Shown: positions 33,083 through 45,586, counted from the stretch's first letter. The stretch: DNA of 64,000 bases from Dermanyssus gallinae (GCA_003439945.1 QVRM01005618.1:58636-122635), one strand, 5' to 3'. The notes: generated by a model from the letters alone, not told the origin. Program-made: numbers and translations.

Positions 33083-33544
33083 ATGCAGAATATACTGTAA
33101 CACTAAACCGTCTGAAGAAGTAGAGGAGACTGTCAAATATGATGGTGGAGGAAAACGTACAAACCTAAAAAATCGAACGACACTACATAATAGTGAACTT
33201 GTACATAGATCTTCTTGCAGTGGCGGCATAGGTAGCTAGTGCGCAATAGTTTGATGGCTTCTGATTTGCTTGATACTTTCTGGTGTGCGCTTGTTGTCCT
33301 CATGAACATGTCGGGAGTGCGTAGTATAAGCAAACGCACCAGCAAAAGAATGACACACTAATTCGGTGACGGATCAAAACAGCGAAAAGAGTCATACGAA
33401 GGTAATATTCGCTAGAAGAATCTATTCTCCGGTCCTCTGAAGTTATTACCTAGGACCGGATAGTGTAGTGCCGAGAGACCACAAGCAGTGAAAGTGTAGA
33501 CCGTCGTCGGTCGTTAAGAATAACGTTATAGGTGTTCTTGCAAG

Positions 33545-33766
33545 ATGGCAGATGTTAAGTCAAGCTTAACAAACAGTGGTGTTGAGGAACCGAATGTCGG
33601 TGGTGTCTGTAGCATCTCTAGTATTGAGAAGTATCGGCTTCAACGCCCTATGACCGTACAAGCCTGCCCGCCTGAATCGTCGAGAGGAACGTCTCCAGTT
33701 TGCTATGGCGTCCATCTAAGAACTGACTTCCAGTCCGAAAGCCAAAGTCCAGATTATGTTAAATAA
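33545..33766 (+). other. Unrecognised 73-residue ORF
   Basis: An ATG-started ORF, MADVKSSLTNSG and onward, Ser/Pro/Gln-rich, not low complexity and not similar to the elements in the window. It lies about 1.1 kb from the kinase exon on the opposite strand. No splice sites or promoter are evident. Candidate only. Confidence 0.15.
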
Positions 33767-34401
33767 AATATTGTGTTGCTAGACGCTAGTATGCCACCAT
33801 TCGAGGAGGAGCAAGTTTTGCTCATAACCGAATGGCGCGTCTGCATTTGCTTAAGTGTCTACACAACAACGCGCACAAATGCTCACAAATGCTTCTATAA
33901 CAGCGGATTATCCTCCACCTGATGGTTCCTTAGCTCGAGGCGGGCTGGTAAGATACTATTCGAAAAACAGACACCGCAGGTTTTTGGAACGAACTCACAT
34001 CTGCACTTTTTTCGCGGCCCGTTGCCTGAAGAACTGTTGTCGACAATAGCGTCTCCTGCTAGACAGAGTTAAGTGTAGTAAAGACCAAATGCCAACCATT
34101 TAGAGATATCTGAAGAAGCTATGTGTATTTTGTTTAACGCTGTTTTCCAGGCAAATCCAAATGCCTCGAAAGGGTCTTGTTATATATATAGAGCGCTTTG
34201 TGACGCTTTAACATCAAAAACAATTTAAGTGAAATAGTCTTCACCCGTTAAAATTCATAGGCAAAGTCAGTTCTTCTCAAAAGTAGGAGCGTACCGTTGT
34301 TAAAATTTACTGGGTTACGCGAAAGTAGGTCATTGGCATCATCTGTCTGTGATGCGTGTTGCCTAATTACTACAAATAAGTGCCGCTTATAAATCATTGC
34401 G

Positions 34402-34462
34402 CTACTACTACTACTACTAATAATAATAATAATAATAATAATTATTATTATTATTATTATTA
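34402..34462. repeat. (CTA)n(AAT)n(ATT)n palindromic microsatellite
   Basis: CTA repeats pass into AAT repeats and then ATT repeats; the last two are mutually complementary. Confidence 0.9.
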
Positions 34463-34634
34463 GACAATTCGCTAGATTATTAATATCGTTGTCAATATAC
34501 CGTGGGTAAAAAAGGGGTTATTATATACGGCGACTAATTCAGACACAAATCATACTTGTTATCTTACGTGGTTACTAGAACCCCTACTCGTTCGATAATC
34601 ATATCAAATGACTTAAACAGACCTTTTAAAAAGA

Positions 34635-34635
<1 letters not shown>

Positions 34636-34716
<81 letters not shown>
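34636..34716. repeat. (AT)n microsatellite in the kinase intron
   Basis: About 80 bp of pure AT, 145 bp downstream of the kinase exon donor site in the direction of transcription. Confidence 0.95.
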
Positions 34717-34720
<4 letters not shown>

Positions 34721-34860
34721 CGATGTTGCGACAAAGCTAAGGAGGACACAAACAAGAAAGCAACATTTTTGTTTGCCTACGTAACGTAATCGTAAGCTAA
34801 CAACTCTGCCTCGAAATTGGTGCAAATGCGACATTGTTACGTAAGACTAGAGCAACACAC

Positions 34861-35045
34861 CTTTGTAGACGACGCCGATGAGTTTGAGAATGTTCGAGTG
34901 CGAGAAGTTGGCCATGATGAGCACTTCACGTTCGAAGTCGGCGAGCGCCTCGGGGGATGCGGCATCTTTGAGAACCTTGACGGCTACATTTACAACACTT
35001 CCGTCGCGCTGCGTGTATAGCGCCCGATGCACCTTACCAAAACAC
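34861..35045 (-). CDS. Receptor tyrosine kinase exon: glycine loop to alpha-C helix (partial gene)
   Basis: This 185-nt internal exon lies between acceptor TCCGTAG|G and donor CAAAG|GTGTGT. Its first G completes the codon begun by the exon at 45470-45586, giving the glycine loop GEGCFGKV. Next come VAVKVLK with the beta-3 ATP-binding lysine, and DFEREVLIMANFSHSNILKL with the alpha-C glutamate and the HSNI(L/V) block that precedes beta-4. The exon ends in phase 1. The sequence belongs to the tyrosine kinase family, with a flavour of the ROR/MuSK/Trk group of receptors; I cannot assign an orthologue. It would act in the cytoplasm, phosphorylating tyrosines after ligand binding. The catalytic-loop and DFG exons should lie further downstream on the minus strand but I could not find them, so this may also be a partial or broken gene. 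Confidence 0.85.
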
Positions 35046-36086
35046 CTACGGACACAAATAACGACAGTCGAGAGAAATGAGACAAAGAAGAAAAGCAGAG
35101 AAAAGAAGACATACAAAGCAACGACGACTGTCGTGGATCGCCCGTCTCCAAAACACCGAAGAAAAGCAAATGCTTGTTTATTTCGGTAATATCCTGACCA
35201 TATTGAAAAATTTAGTCTGCGATGGTTAGTTGTCTATGTGTGCCTATAGAGGAAAAATTGCGGACTGACCATAATAATCATAGTTGTTTAATTACCTAAA
35301 AAAATTACCCTTGTCGCTCCTCACAGCGACTTCCAGCAAATTACGAACCATCAGCTTAATAATCCCTTGTTGATAAATGTCTCCGTTCCGGGGCTCAAAA
35401 AGTGTTGCAGCTCTTTTTGCGCCTTTTCCATATATGCAACTTTTTCTTCTAACAAGTGACTTTTTTAAGCGGTCTGAAGAAATTATAGCGTTTTTGGTGT
35501 GTACGCGTATACAATTTACGAGACTTTGACTGGCATATTTTTCAAAACTATTCAAGTAGTGTAGGTCAACATGAAATAAATAAGTAGAGAATCCTTTTGA
35601 GATTTTGATTTCGTTTCAGTTCTATTTAAGGCCGACGGAGTTGCTTTACCAGAATCCGAGGTGGCTGACGTGTAGTGAGTGACTCGATGCTTCTAAATCG
35701 GTTTTTGGGTTTTGAGGTTCTGGCGGCTTTTGATACGAAATTTGTTAAATTGGGGAATAATATGTACAACGCCAAAGTAGTCGTTTCGAAGGGCCTAACT
35801 ATGCCAGGTAACGCCCGGCTGTAAACAGAAATAATTGTTGTCTATCCCGTTTCTCTTATTATTATGCAAGGTCCGGCTGCAGATGGGTCCGGCTGCAGAT
35901 AGTTTCCTCTGCAGAGGTTACTCCCAAAACAAAAGTGTGCAATTTATGCATGACCTAATTACTGATGCGTTATCGATCTTTTAGCGCGTGGTTGAAGTTC
36001 TGAAGTCGCATAGCCATATCCATCTGGCGTATGTCAATATGGAATTCTTATATGTTTAGAATATGGCAACGTGTTTTATTTAAATA

Positions 36087-36232
<146 letters not shown>

Positions 36233-37133
36233 CACGGCACTACTTGTACTACTACAAGATAAACGGTAGCCTGACAAAAAGTGAAAGGCCTTCGGTATCA
36301 TCTTTGAAACCATCTCACAATGGATGATTCAGGGACCTCTTTCGAGTGTCAACGCTCGACTGAGCTCTTTTAACGAAGTGAGCTCCGTCCCCCGCTGCTG
36401 TCGCGGCCGTTGCCTCCTCCTTCTCCTCTTCCGTTCAACTGCCGGTCTTCGCAAGCCGCGGCTTCAGCTAGTTATTTATACTGGTTGGACAGATATATCT
36501 TATACGAGTTCGTTCGTTCATTGGTTCGCTAGCTTTAGACGCACTTCGTTGCTTCCTCGATCGCTAGCGACTCCCTGACCGCAAACAGCCATTGACATCG
36601 GACGCCAATGCCGAGCGCCAATGTCGAAATCGAGCGAACAGACGACTCGCGCAGCGTACGACGAGGTCGACTACTTGGACGCCAGCGTGATCCCCCATTG
36701 GAAAATAGACACAAAAAAAAACGGATCGGCAGGCTATTGGCCATTATGGATGGTTAACCAACTGAACAGACGATGGCCACCAAACAACCACAATAAACGG
36801 GCTGGAACGTGGCACAGCAGTCTCTTCCCGATTATCTACAGTTCTTTCTAATCAAGCCAGCGTCGATTGGCTAGCATCGAATATTAGCTAATGTATGTAT
36901 TTATCTCGCACACAGGCAACACGAGTTGTGGTAGCTAGTCTTGTTCGGTGTTGCGGTGTTTTTATAAGCTACAAAACGAAGTGAAGGTAGAAAAGGCGAT
37001 TAAATTCGAGCACCGAAGACAAGCATAGTTGGTTAGCCCCGCCCGGTTAGACTGAATGAGGAGTCTATAGATTAGATAAGCAATGCAGATTAATTAGATC
37101 GTGCGTTGCATATACGTATCAGTTTGTTTTATA

Positions 37134-37156
37134 GTAGTAGTAGTAGTAGTAGTAGT
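37134..37156. repeat. (TAG)n microsatellite
   Basis: Seven or eight TAG units. Confidence 0.9.
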
Positions 37157-37340
37157 TGACGTCTCGATGTTATTACAACAGCTGATATGGGTGGTGTTAT
37201 GGGACCAGTAACTTCGAAGGGCTTTACTACGAAATGAGATGTTCTGCCGATGCAGTCTGCAAAGTTTGCCAAGCCCCGGCTAGCATTACCAGCATATAGG
37301 GGGGGGGGGAGACGCTGTACGAGTTCCTATATTAAGTAAA

Positions 37341-37412
37341 GTTTTCGGGCTGACCCTCAGCCGAGACTTAACGTCCACGGGACTGCTTTTCGCATTGCTT
37401 CATAGACGAGTG
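37341..37412 (-). mobile_element. SINE family A, truncated copy
   Basis: It keeps the body TGACCCTCAGCCGAGACTTAACGTCC and GGGACTGCTTTTCGCATTGC but not the tRNA-like head. It lies in the kinase intron. Confidence 0.65.
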
Positions 37413-37798
37413 CCTATATTGTCAAGCACGGATATGCAATTCCTGTACTGAACACCACGGATCATATTGAACGAGTTACGCTCAATTATTGGTTCGTAGT
37501 TTGTTCGAACAGACTTTTATCGAATATGTAGCTGTCTTAATCAACTCTACAACTGCTTAATATTTGTTCTCATTCTCTTATTTAGTATTATATTTGTATT
37601 TCTCAGTAGCTACGCGTATTACCCGAAGTTAATGTGTCGTTGACGAACATGTGGTCCAAATATCGTTGAGTGGCCACGATGGCCCAGCAACTTTTACGGT
37701 TGACAGAGGCCAGATAACTAATCATATGTCGCGTCAAAAATCGTTATCCATGATATGTAATATCAACAGTACCTATACGACATATATATATATATATA

Positions 37799-38346
37799 GG
37801 GTCTACAAAAAAGTATTTTCGGATTGGCGCTTGCGCGGCTTTCACAGCGCCCGCCCCGGCGCCTAGGCATAGATCATTGGCTCACTCTTTGTTGTTTTCA
37901 TGTGAAAAAGAGCGGGGAATCTGCTGGTCTCAACCATTTTGAAATCTGTTTAGCCGTTTGTTCGTAAAAGTGCTGCAAAATGGAGGTAGAAAAATGCCAA
38001 ACTCGGGTGATTTTACTCCATGAGTTTAAAAATGGACTGAGTGCAACGCAGGCTCACAAAAAGTTGTTAAAATTGTTTGGAGATGTCTGTTGCACAGACA
38101 GAATGTTTGGAGAAGTTCCGAAAGGAAAAAATTCACTTCTATCGAACAGGTGCGTTCTGGACTGGAAGAATATTTTGGATTTTTTTGGAAATTTGGAAGA
38201 TTATTTAGGAATCGAAAATCTTGTAAATCGTTGGGCAGAGGTTATATCTTCCGGCGGAGAATATATAAATCAATAAGTAAGACCTCCCGTGTCTCCTATA
38301 TATGTGTTTTCTTTATAGCGCCGAAACCGAAGAGACTTTTTTGTAG

Positions 38347-38350
<4 letters not shown>
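37799..38350 (+). mobile_element. Deleted mariner-type transposon with both ends
   Basis: The left end (A)GGGTCTACAAAAAAGT at 37799 and the right end, read inverted as AGGGCTACAAAAAAGTC at 38350, form terminal inverted repeats. (TA)n lies on both sides, as expected for TA target duplication. Only about 550 bp remain of an element normally near 1.3 kb. It contains the first and last parts of a transposase in broken frames (next entry). Confidence 0.85.
37980..38276 (+). pseudogene. Mariner transposase, N- and C-terminal remnants
   Basis: The ORF begins MEVEKCQTRVILLHEFKNG and includes LSATQAHKKLLKLFGD, the N-terminal helix-turn-helix region of mariner transposases (compare the family pattern of K.SA.EAHR.L...YG). 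It then jumps to a C-terminal piece ending LVNRWAEVISSGGEYI, the normal end of mariner proteins (pattern L..RW..V....G.Y). The whole catalytic DD(34)D core is deleted, and a frame change lies near 38150. It cannot encode an active transposase, but the ends could still be mobilised in trans. Confidence 0.75.

Positions 38351-38413
<63 letters not shown>
38351..38413. repeat. (AT)n microsatellite bordering the mariner end
   Basis: About 62 bp of AT starting directly at the right terminus of the element. Confidence 0.95.
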
Positions 38414-38414
<1 letters not shown>

Positions 38415-38714
38415 CAACCAAACCAGTGGAGATTTGAATATACCGTTTCGTAGTGAGACATCTTGAGATGCGCATGGACTGTCTGGCGTGGTTGTGCATA
38501 TGGCGCGGGAGCCTGCGCATGACGAAGGAGAGAAGCAAACAGCTGTCTGTTTCGTCCAATTGACGCAGCAACACGTGCAAAAGGGATCATGGCGTTCCCA
38601 TTAAATAATCAAGACAATTGAGAACCAGCAAGGCGTTATCAGATTTCTGACTATGGAAAGTGTACGATATTCGTTGCCCGATAGTGGCCGTATACGGGGA
38701 TGACAGTATACGAC

Positions 38715-38765
38715 CTTTCTTATTTATAGAGAACTCGGCAAAAAAAAGTATTCTTCCCCAATGTC
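38715..38765 (+). mobile_element. Fragment resembling the long-TIR element ends
   Basis: GAGAACTCGGCAAAAAAAAGTATTCTTCCCCAATG matches the terminal repeat pattern (AGAACTCGG.AAGAAAATATTTT..CCAATG) at 50971, 47230 and 48214. It may be the left end of the element that contains the transposase fragment at 38996-39235. Confidence 0.5.
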
Positions 38766-38995
38766 CTACAAGTCAGTGTGAAAGTGTTGCGCCCGTTTTT
38801 GTAAAGGCCGATAGTGTTTAAGTGATGATTCGAGACCAGGCCAGAGGCATCGCTTTTTTCGATGGTTTGCTCGTCATCAGTGACGAGAGCTGGTGCCCAA
38901 CAAGAAAAAAAAAACAAGAAAGCCAGGAAGACAAAGGACGACATCATGCAATGGAAGCATGTGTTGTCACCTCTCTTTATAGGTAAATCTAAGCT

Positions 38996-39235
38996 GTGCC
39001 CTCAGCAGGCAAGGTGATGCTCACCGTACCGTCTTTTTTCGACGTCCTCGATACTCATCGAATTTCTCGACCACGTGGAAACCACCATTAACAGTGACGT
39101 GTACTGTGAGTCACTACTCGCTAACCTACGCAACTCTATCAAGAGCAAACGACCAAGGCTGCACACGGAGGGAGTGATTCTGCTCTCTGCGATAATGCGC
39201 GCCCACACATCTTCAACTCATAAGATAAACTGAAG
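38996..39235 (+). pseudogene. Mariner transposase catalytic-region fragment
   Basis: One frame reads GKVMLTV..FFDV, the next ILIEFLDHVETTINSD..YCESLLANLRNSIKSKRP, then TEGVILL..MRAHTSS. These follow the mariner order KVMLTVFFD - LIEFL..G.TINS..YC..L..L - GVILLHDNARPHT. A frameshift lies near 39040, and the second catalytic motif is mutated (SAIMRAHT in place of HDNARPHT). Inactive relic inside the kinase intron. Confidence 0.75.
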
Positions 39236-39384
39236 GACACAGTGCAGAGAACTGACTTTTAGCACAGCCGCAGGAATTCTGGAAACATATATTTGTGCTC
39301 AGTTCCCAGGGTAATTACTTTGGCATATAGACTTCAATTATACCCAGAGTGTCGTTTTGTACCTTTTCATTTGCACACCCCTAT

Positions 39385-39444
39385 TTATATATATATATAT
39401 CTATATATATATTTTTTTAAAGATGTATTTGGTACCTATATATA

Positions 39445-39491
<47 letters not shown>
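39385..39491. repeat. (AT)n microsatellite, interrupted
   Basis: Two AT runs separated by T-rich sequence. Confidence 0.95.
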
Positions 39492-39494
<3 letters not shown>

Positions 39495-40479
39495 ATAGTC
39501 AGTCGGAGGAGCAGATCAATGTTCTGCTGCCCAATTGACCGGCTTAGCTGGGCTGGTACAGCGTCATGGTACATTACATCGTCGGTTATACTTTTAAAGG
39601 GCTAACGGGCTGTCGTTGAGCTTGAGTTTTGCAAAAATGACGGCGACAAACAGAAAAACTCCTACCATTTCTCATCATCTCATCAGTGAAGTTAGATCAG
39701 ACATTAACGTCGACAACAGCAGACTTTAGCCTGCTGATGATAGAGCCGATTGTTTTCGTTGCTGGTTCAATTTCTTATCGTGAGTAAATTTGGCTCAGTT
39801 TGCTGCTGTGAGGGTGGTGAGACGCGGCCGTGAGTGCGCGCAGATGTGCTCCTTTTGTGTCCCGCCTGGCCTCGCCTGGCAACTATTTCCAGAAATGATT
39901 AGCCCACACGACTTGTCCATACGGTCTGTCGACCTTTCAGGTTGTCGAAATAATATCAATTATAAGAAGACGTGGCTGTTTTGTATTGCGTTGTTCCTTA
40001 CACTTACAATTGAATCAACGTGATGCCGTGGTTGTTAAGCAGCAGCTACAACGACGGAGCTTCTGTCTACCGTTACAAAAACACAGAGTGCGCTTTTTCT
40101 TCATTATTAGGCTTAGTATTGACTTATCGCTAGTAGTATAACACGTGTGGTGTGGTCTCTAAATTCTTGTTCCTACAAGTTCTTAGTTTCTACAGGATGA
40201 TGTTTGTGTTTGTTACGACTCCGCGGCCACGAACTTAGTCTATAAGAAGCCACTTGATTACACCGGATAAATAGAGGTCGTTTTCTTCTGTACAACCATT
40301 CAAAGGTGTACGAAACTGCGAGAAGCTTCTAAGAGAAGAACACTACAAGGAAAAACAACTGCAGCATGGCAATATCGACGCCCGTAAACCTAACAACGAG
40401 GCCGAGAAGGGAAACACTTAAGGATTGTGGGGGTTTACGCGGCCGTCACGACTAGAACCGACGTGTTGGTCGCGAAGCC

Positions 40480-40745
40480 GACACCCAACGAAGAAAAACA
40501 ACACACAACAAAAGCAACAAGAACAACAGACAAGAAAGGAATTACGTGCGCATTCTCCTCTCTCCTGTCGATTGATAACCGACTACCACAAAAATAACAA
40601 TAATAATTATGACTGTTATTATTATTATAAGCAACGACAACAACAACAATGCGCAAAGATAGCAGGAAAAACCACAACAACATTAACAATAACAGCTACA
40701 ACAACAACAGCAGCAGCAACGCAAACAATAACAAGACCAAACAAA
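40480..40745 (+). repeat. CAA/AAC-rich tract at the start of a GC-rich region
   Basis: Repeated ACAACAACA and AATAATAAT stretches; ORFs through it are Gln/Thr/Asn-rich. From about 40780 to 41810 the DNA becomes GC-rich, with CGTCGTCGT patches and several overlapping ORFs on both strands. I see no recognisable domain or splice-site pair in it. It might be a promoter or first exon. Confidence 0.5.
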
Positions 40746-41818
40746 TCGTCGACCATAGATGAGATTGGCCTGGCCGGAACGATCATAGTTTGCTGTCCAT
40801 CTTTCTCTCAGGCAGAGGACTACGACGCATCAAGTGCCCAATGATTCGTCGTTTTCTTGCTATTTTTTTTTCTTCTTTTGCTGCCTCTTCTCGTTCAGCC
40901 ACTTCGTATAGGTTTTTCTCGGAATTGAGCCGTACCGGCACAGCGGGCGGCTGCAAGGGCGAATCGTCCTCGGTCACGATAGCGCGCCATCGTCGTCGTC
41001 GTCGTTGAGACACCCCCGAAGCCGAGCAAAGTCGACCCGTTGTCAATTGGAGAACTGTAGGAGAAACGAGAGAAGGTGGGCAATGAGGAAAAACAGCAGA
41101 ACGAAGCCGTGAAGACTGGCGGTAGCGGTGCAGCTGTTGTTGGTAAACGATCAGGGGGGGTTCTCAGACCAGCGCCAGGGTGCGACAGCCCTTGGCGCGT
41201 TCCTGGGGCGGACGGCCCGACCCCGAACCGCAAGATAACAGAGCGTCATCCGCCGGTGCCGAGGGCCACCGATGAAGGCGGCTCACGCCGACCGACCGAC
41301 CAACCGGCGTACGAAAAAGGCTGCGGCTATGGGCAGAGCGGGTGCGGCGAATGAGACGGACGAGGCCGCTGGGCTGGGGTGGTGGTGGTGGTGTGGGTGG
41401 TGATGTCCTTTGTGGGAGCCAGCCCAAATTATGATTCTGATGACCCGATCAACGAGCAGGCGCAGCAACGCCATGGCTGCCGATGACGACGACGATGCCG
41501 TCGTCGGGGGTACGTACGTCCGCCAACATTCGAAAGGCCGCGCAAGAACAGGCGGGGCAACCCCCCGCGCGTCCTGTCGAGGTCCCGTCAGGGCTGCTGG
41601 GGATGGTTTGGAAGAGTGAAAGAAAGGCCTAAAAGGCCAAGACCATTTGCGTGCCCTTGTGTGCGCGTGTGCGGCTGTCTCATAATGGACAACGGCAACG
41701 ACGACGACGACACCGACGATGAGAGCAATGGCGAGATGATGACGACGTTGATGATCTTAACCAGAAATGTTGCCTGGTTGTCTGTCCCTTTCAATCTTGC
41801 TAGTCTATTCTAGCATTG

Positions 41819-41860
41819 ATTACTACTACTACTATTACTACTACTACCACTATTATAGGT
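41819..41860. repeat. (TAC)n microsatellite
   Basis: TAC triplets with minor interruptions. No gene is seen from here to about 42740. Confidence 0.85.
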
Positions 41861-42906
41861 AATTAATAATACTAGAATTTGTTTCATTACTGCTATTGTA
41901 ACGTTTGATGTTAAATGACGTGATCAATAGCTAGGTCTGTCCTCTTCCCTCAGCGCAATTGTTAATGTATATATATATATTGATCTTGCACACAGTAGTT
42001 CGTCACTCAACCGCTGACCCACTGTAGCCGCATATATATTGATCTAAGGCAAAGGAGGCGCATTAACCCTTGTTTACCAGGACCCTTTAACCGCACCACG
42101 GTATGAAAACCATACGCACAGAGAAGACTTCTATTATGAGGCGCCAGCGATACTGCAAACTAGTACTATTGCGACATGCGCTAACACATTGCAGCCACAA
42201 TAGAAAATGTTGTGCAGGTTCTTGCATGAACGTGTGCAAAGATGGACAGAATATGTGCTTTTAATGAAACCGTGCCGACAGCAAATTTATTATTAAATCA
42301 ATTTAATTCGCCATTAAGCTTGAAGTTTCCATAATGAATAATATTTTAACTATTGTAGCAAATGGGTTTTCTTTTACAGAAAAGGCTATCGCCCGTGCCT
42401 GCTCGCTCTTGTGTGTGTCAACTTCCTACATGTTACATAACAGTGTGTGCACTTGAGCAGGGACCAAGCAATTAACGTTTGTAGTATTTTTCATAGTAGT
42501 AGTATATTTATATAAACTATAATAGTAGTAGTTCAATATCTTATTTTAATATAATGAAAAAAGTACATCTCTGCACGGGTAATCATACATCTAGAAAGCG
42601 GGCGTGAATACATATATAGTAAACATATTTATACCTGGGTGTATGCATATATCGAGCAGATATGATCCGAGGTCAGGAGAAGAGGACAGGAGAGACTAAG
42701 GGTAATCAACGCAACAGCCACCGTGTGGGTCTAAGACGAACTAACAGGCTTGGCTGAGCAGGGTCGGTATGGTTTTTGTTCCTGTTGCGTTGCTGTGGCT
42801 GTTTCGCCTGGCTGGCGCCGGCTGTCGATAACGATGAAAGTGGTTCATGGTATCTCTGTCAAGGTGCCCACCCAACGAACAGAATGGCAGCCGACATAAC
42901 CCAAAC

Positions 42907-43278
42907 CTATTCATTGCATAACTTGTCAGTTGCATATCTCTCACTGCCCCATCTAGTCTCAAATTTGTTCACTACTTCCACACGACAATGAGACACGTGG
43001 TTACTATCACATCGATCACTATTAACAGTAATACCGATACTCTCATTCGCTACAAATAGTAATAACAACATTACTATCACTATTAGTAGTAATAACCCTC
43101 CCTTCGGCCCTCTAAGGGCTCTCCGTACGTGTTCTCCACCGGCGTCCGTTGCCATTTCTCGCTCACCAGCGCCGATCAGTCGTGTCTTGATTCCAGCGAC
43201 CTCCAGATCTTCCGCGGGACCTCCACCTCTGTTATCACTGACTAACCTCCTTCCTCCGGCTCGACCAGGGTTATTCAC
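42907..43278 (-). other. Unrecognised ORF with one hydrophobic segment
   Basis: A 123-residue frame with a charged Gly/Arg-rich N-terminus and the hydrophobic stretch GGLLLLIVIVMLLLLFVANE, which could span a membrane. It lies within the 10.4-kb kinase intron on the same strand. The hydrophobic part overlaps an AGTAATAAC-type simple repeat on the other strand, so it may be an artefact. No homology recognised. Confidence 0.15.
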
Positions 43279-44102
43279 TTTGTTGCACTTCCTCCCGCAG
43301 CATCCGTAATATCTCGCATGTTTTGCCGGGCATCTGGGCGCACCCGTATCTTAGTACGTCTTTGAGCCCCGCCCGTCACGCGTTCCTTCTTGGTTAGGCC
43401 GGATACACTTCGCTCGTCGTCAGCTTCTTGCATTTTTGCAGAACGAGTCCCCGGGCCGTTGCTTTCTCAAAAAAAAAACTTGTCATACCAGTGTGAGACC
43501 AATCGCAGGCCCTCCAGTCCCTCTCCTGAGGGTGCTGATCCCCTACCGGGCGCTATCCAGGTGGCGGTTAGGAAAACGCCTATCATACTGTGGTGGGAAC
43601 TGCGCACATAACACAGTGCAAACCAGCTGGAGTCCGAGAACAATCGGAATGGTGCAGGTGGCTCTATTTCACTCGACGAATAATACGTGAGAAGGAGACC
43701 ATCGTCTGCCCCGTATATGTACCCGTGTTCAAATGCACCCCATGTATGTATGTATGCACCGCATATATTTACCCGTGTATTTATGCACTCCATGTATGTA
43801 TGTAGTCGCGTAAATATGCACATCATGTCTGTGTTTGTCATCACCTGCCTAATATATGTATCCTCCTGTGTACCTCCATCTACTGCAGGACCGTTAGAAA
43901 ATGTCGACTGGGTGCTTAGGCAATAATTGTGCAAAGAAGATGTTGATTGGGTTTATCGTTAACAAAATCTTACGCTTAATAAACCAAGAGTCGAATATGA
44001 TGAGATATCTAGGATTTCCCCTTTACACTCTTTATGACAGCATGGTTCCTGACCTTCAGCGGTATGGTTCATCACCTATTCTCAATGAGCATTGCTCGCA
44101 AA

Positions 44103-44172
44103 AAATTCGATCAACAACGCGGATCGAACCGGCGACACCCCGGCAGATGACTGGCGCACTTGCCCCCTAGAA
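44103..44172 (-). mobile_element. tRNA-derived SINE head, family B
   Basis: Read on the minus strand: CTAGGGGGCAAGTGCGCCAG, then GTCGCCGGTTCGATCCGCGTTG, with a clear B box GGTTCGATCC. It resembles the copy at 930-1180. Confidence 0.6.
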
Positions 44173-44186
44173 AAAAACAATATTTT

Positions 44187-44320
44187 TCAGGCTGAACCTC
44201 AGCCAAGATTTAACGTCCGCGGGACGGCTTTTTGCAATGCTTTATAGACGGACCTCCACAAATACAAATGCGCAACGGTGGGGCTCGAACCCGCGCACCT
44301 ATGTGTCTTCTCCGGCCTTG
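44187..44320 (-). mobile_element. SINE family A copy
   Basis: Contains the body (GCTGAACCTCAGCCAAGATT, GGGACGGCTTTTTGCAATGC) and the B box region (GGGGCTCGAACCCGCGCACC) with ATGTGTCTTCTCCGG, as in the full copy at 15483-15655. The A-box side is replaced by a doubled CTTGAGACTAC. Confidence 0.7.
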
Positions 44321-45469
44321 AGACTACGACCTTGAGACTACTAATCTGAGCAACAGTAGTAGATGGTATTTTCCCGCATGCCTAGCCCCGTGCTCAACAG
44401 CGGTAGTAGGCAAAATCGTTGTTCATCCAGCCATGGGGCGCTGGGGTATGGCCTTCGCAGTTTAGTCAGTCGCACAGGTTTGCTCAAAGCTGCTACAGAA
44501 AGGAGCGTCATTAGCTCACGAGCAGTGAATGGAAGGCACAGATTATCAGACATAGGCATAGCGAACTGAGTAGAACGGAGGCAAGAAAGAAGGCGGCGAT
44601 GTCGAGTGAGGAGGTTATTATTATTAATCGCAGTACTTAGGCCCGTGCACGGCCGGGGATGCGGGGCGCCCATTTACGAGCTGCCCAACTTAGACCCCTT
44701 TGTGTAGGAAAGACGCCGGTCACCTTGGTGAGAGAATGTGTATGAATGTATCATTTGCGAAAGAGTAGCGTGCGCCGAATTGTCGCCGGGTGCCGGGGGA
44801 AAGGGGGTAGTCGAAGATATACAGCCGAAGCTGAGCTCAGAGGTCCTCAGCGTCCAACACAAAGGAATCCATTACAAGAGCAGTTAACGGCGACGCCTCT
44901 TATTCGGGCACGTCGCACAGTGAAAGCCACTCCGTACACTCATTAACATTTGTTATAAATATATATAACAAATAAAATGGTGCAGTGTGTGTATACTTTT
45001 TATTGTGTAGTCAATCTACGACAGACCAAAACAGTGCCACTACAAAAATCCTGTCTGTCTACGATATGTATATATATATATATTTATAAATATGTAAATA
45101 TAAATATATATAAGTTGATTCTAGTCATTCGATCGATACATTTTATGGATAATATCTTATTTCTCTTTTTTTAGTTTAGCACGATTTTAAAAGTGCCCTA
45201 TTTGGCTAGTATCCCGTAAAGTATGTGTTTATACAGTGTTTTCCTACGATAAAAGCACCTTTGTAGATGATTGCAGTGGACAGATTGTCAATAATAACAA
45301 CGGAAAAACGTGTAATTAGAGCAAGTACTTAAACATATCACACGTATGTAAAGTTGTTTTTATTGGCATGCTATTTGAAATCGACATATTGTAAAGCGTA
45401 CTTTTAACTAAATGTAAAGGGTGGTCATCTGTTCCGCGCTTTAATTAGTTTTTTTTTTGGTTAACTTAC

Positions 45470-45586
45470 CCTTCGCCGATTTCCTCGAGGAAGACGACCC
45501 TTTCTTGTTCAATCTCAACATCATGAAGAACCCGTTTAAAGGCTGTGTCCAGTTGCGTTGGATGATATGCCGGATTCGTCACATAC
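45470..45586 (-). CDS. Receptor tyrosine kinase exon: juxtamembrane segment and start of glycine loop (partial gene)
   Basis: A 117-nt internal exon with acceptor TTGTTCCAG|G and donor GAAGG|GTAAGT, a strong consensus. Phase 1 at the 5' side and phase 2 at the 3' side leave 38 whole codons. They read YVTNPAYHPTQLDTAF, then DVEIEQERVVFLEEIGEG. The NP.Y tyrosine-containing juxtamembrane motif and the (V/I)FLEE(I/L)GEG lead into the ATP-binding loop are typical of ROR/MuSK/Trk-like receptors. The last two bases join the G of the exon at 34861-35045 to complete GEGCFGKV, which strongly supports both exons. NPAY could be a docking site for PTB-domain proteins (inference). Upstream exons for the membrane segment and ectodomain were not identified. 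Confidence 0.85.

Noticed and set aside
34556..34834. ORFs made of Tyr-Ile repeats
   Set aside because: Translations of (AT)n on either strand. The same applies near 36071, 38270, 39293 and 48593.
35292..35555. Minus-strand ORF with a possible mariner C-terminus (QQGIIKL and SDKGNFF)
   Set aside because: The resemblance to the mariner ending is loose, no terminal repeat is visible and the rest does not match. Too weak to list.
36324..36851. Two plus-strand ORFs of 76-84 residues in a GC-richer patch
   Set aside because: No motif, no splice support, and compositions typical of chance ORFs.
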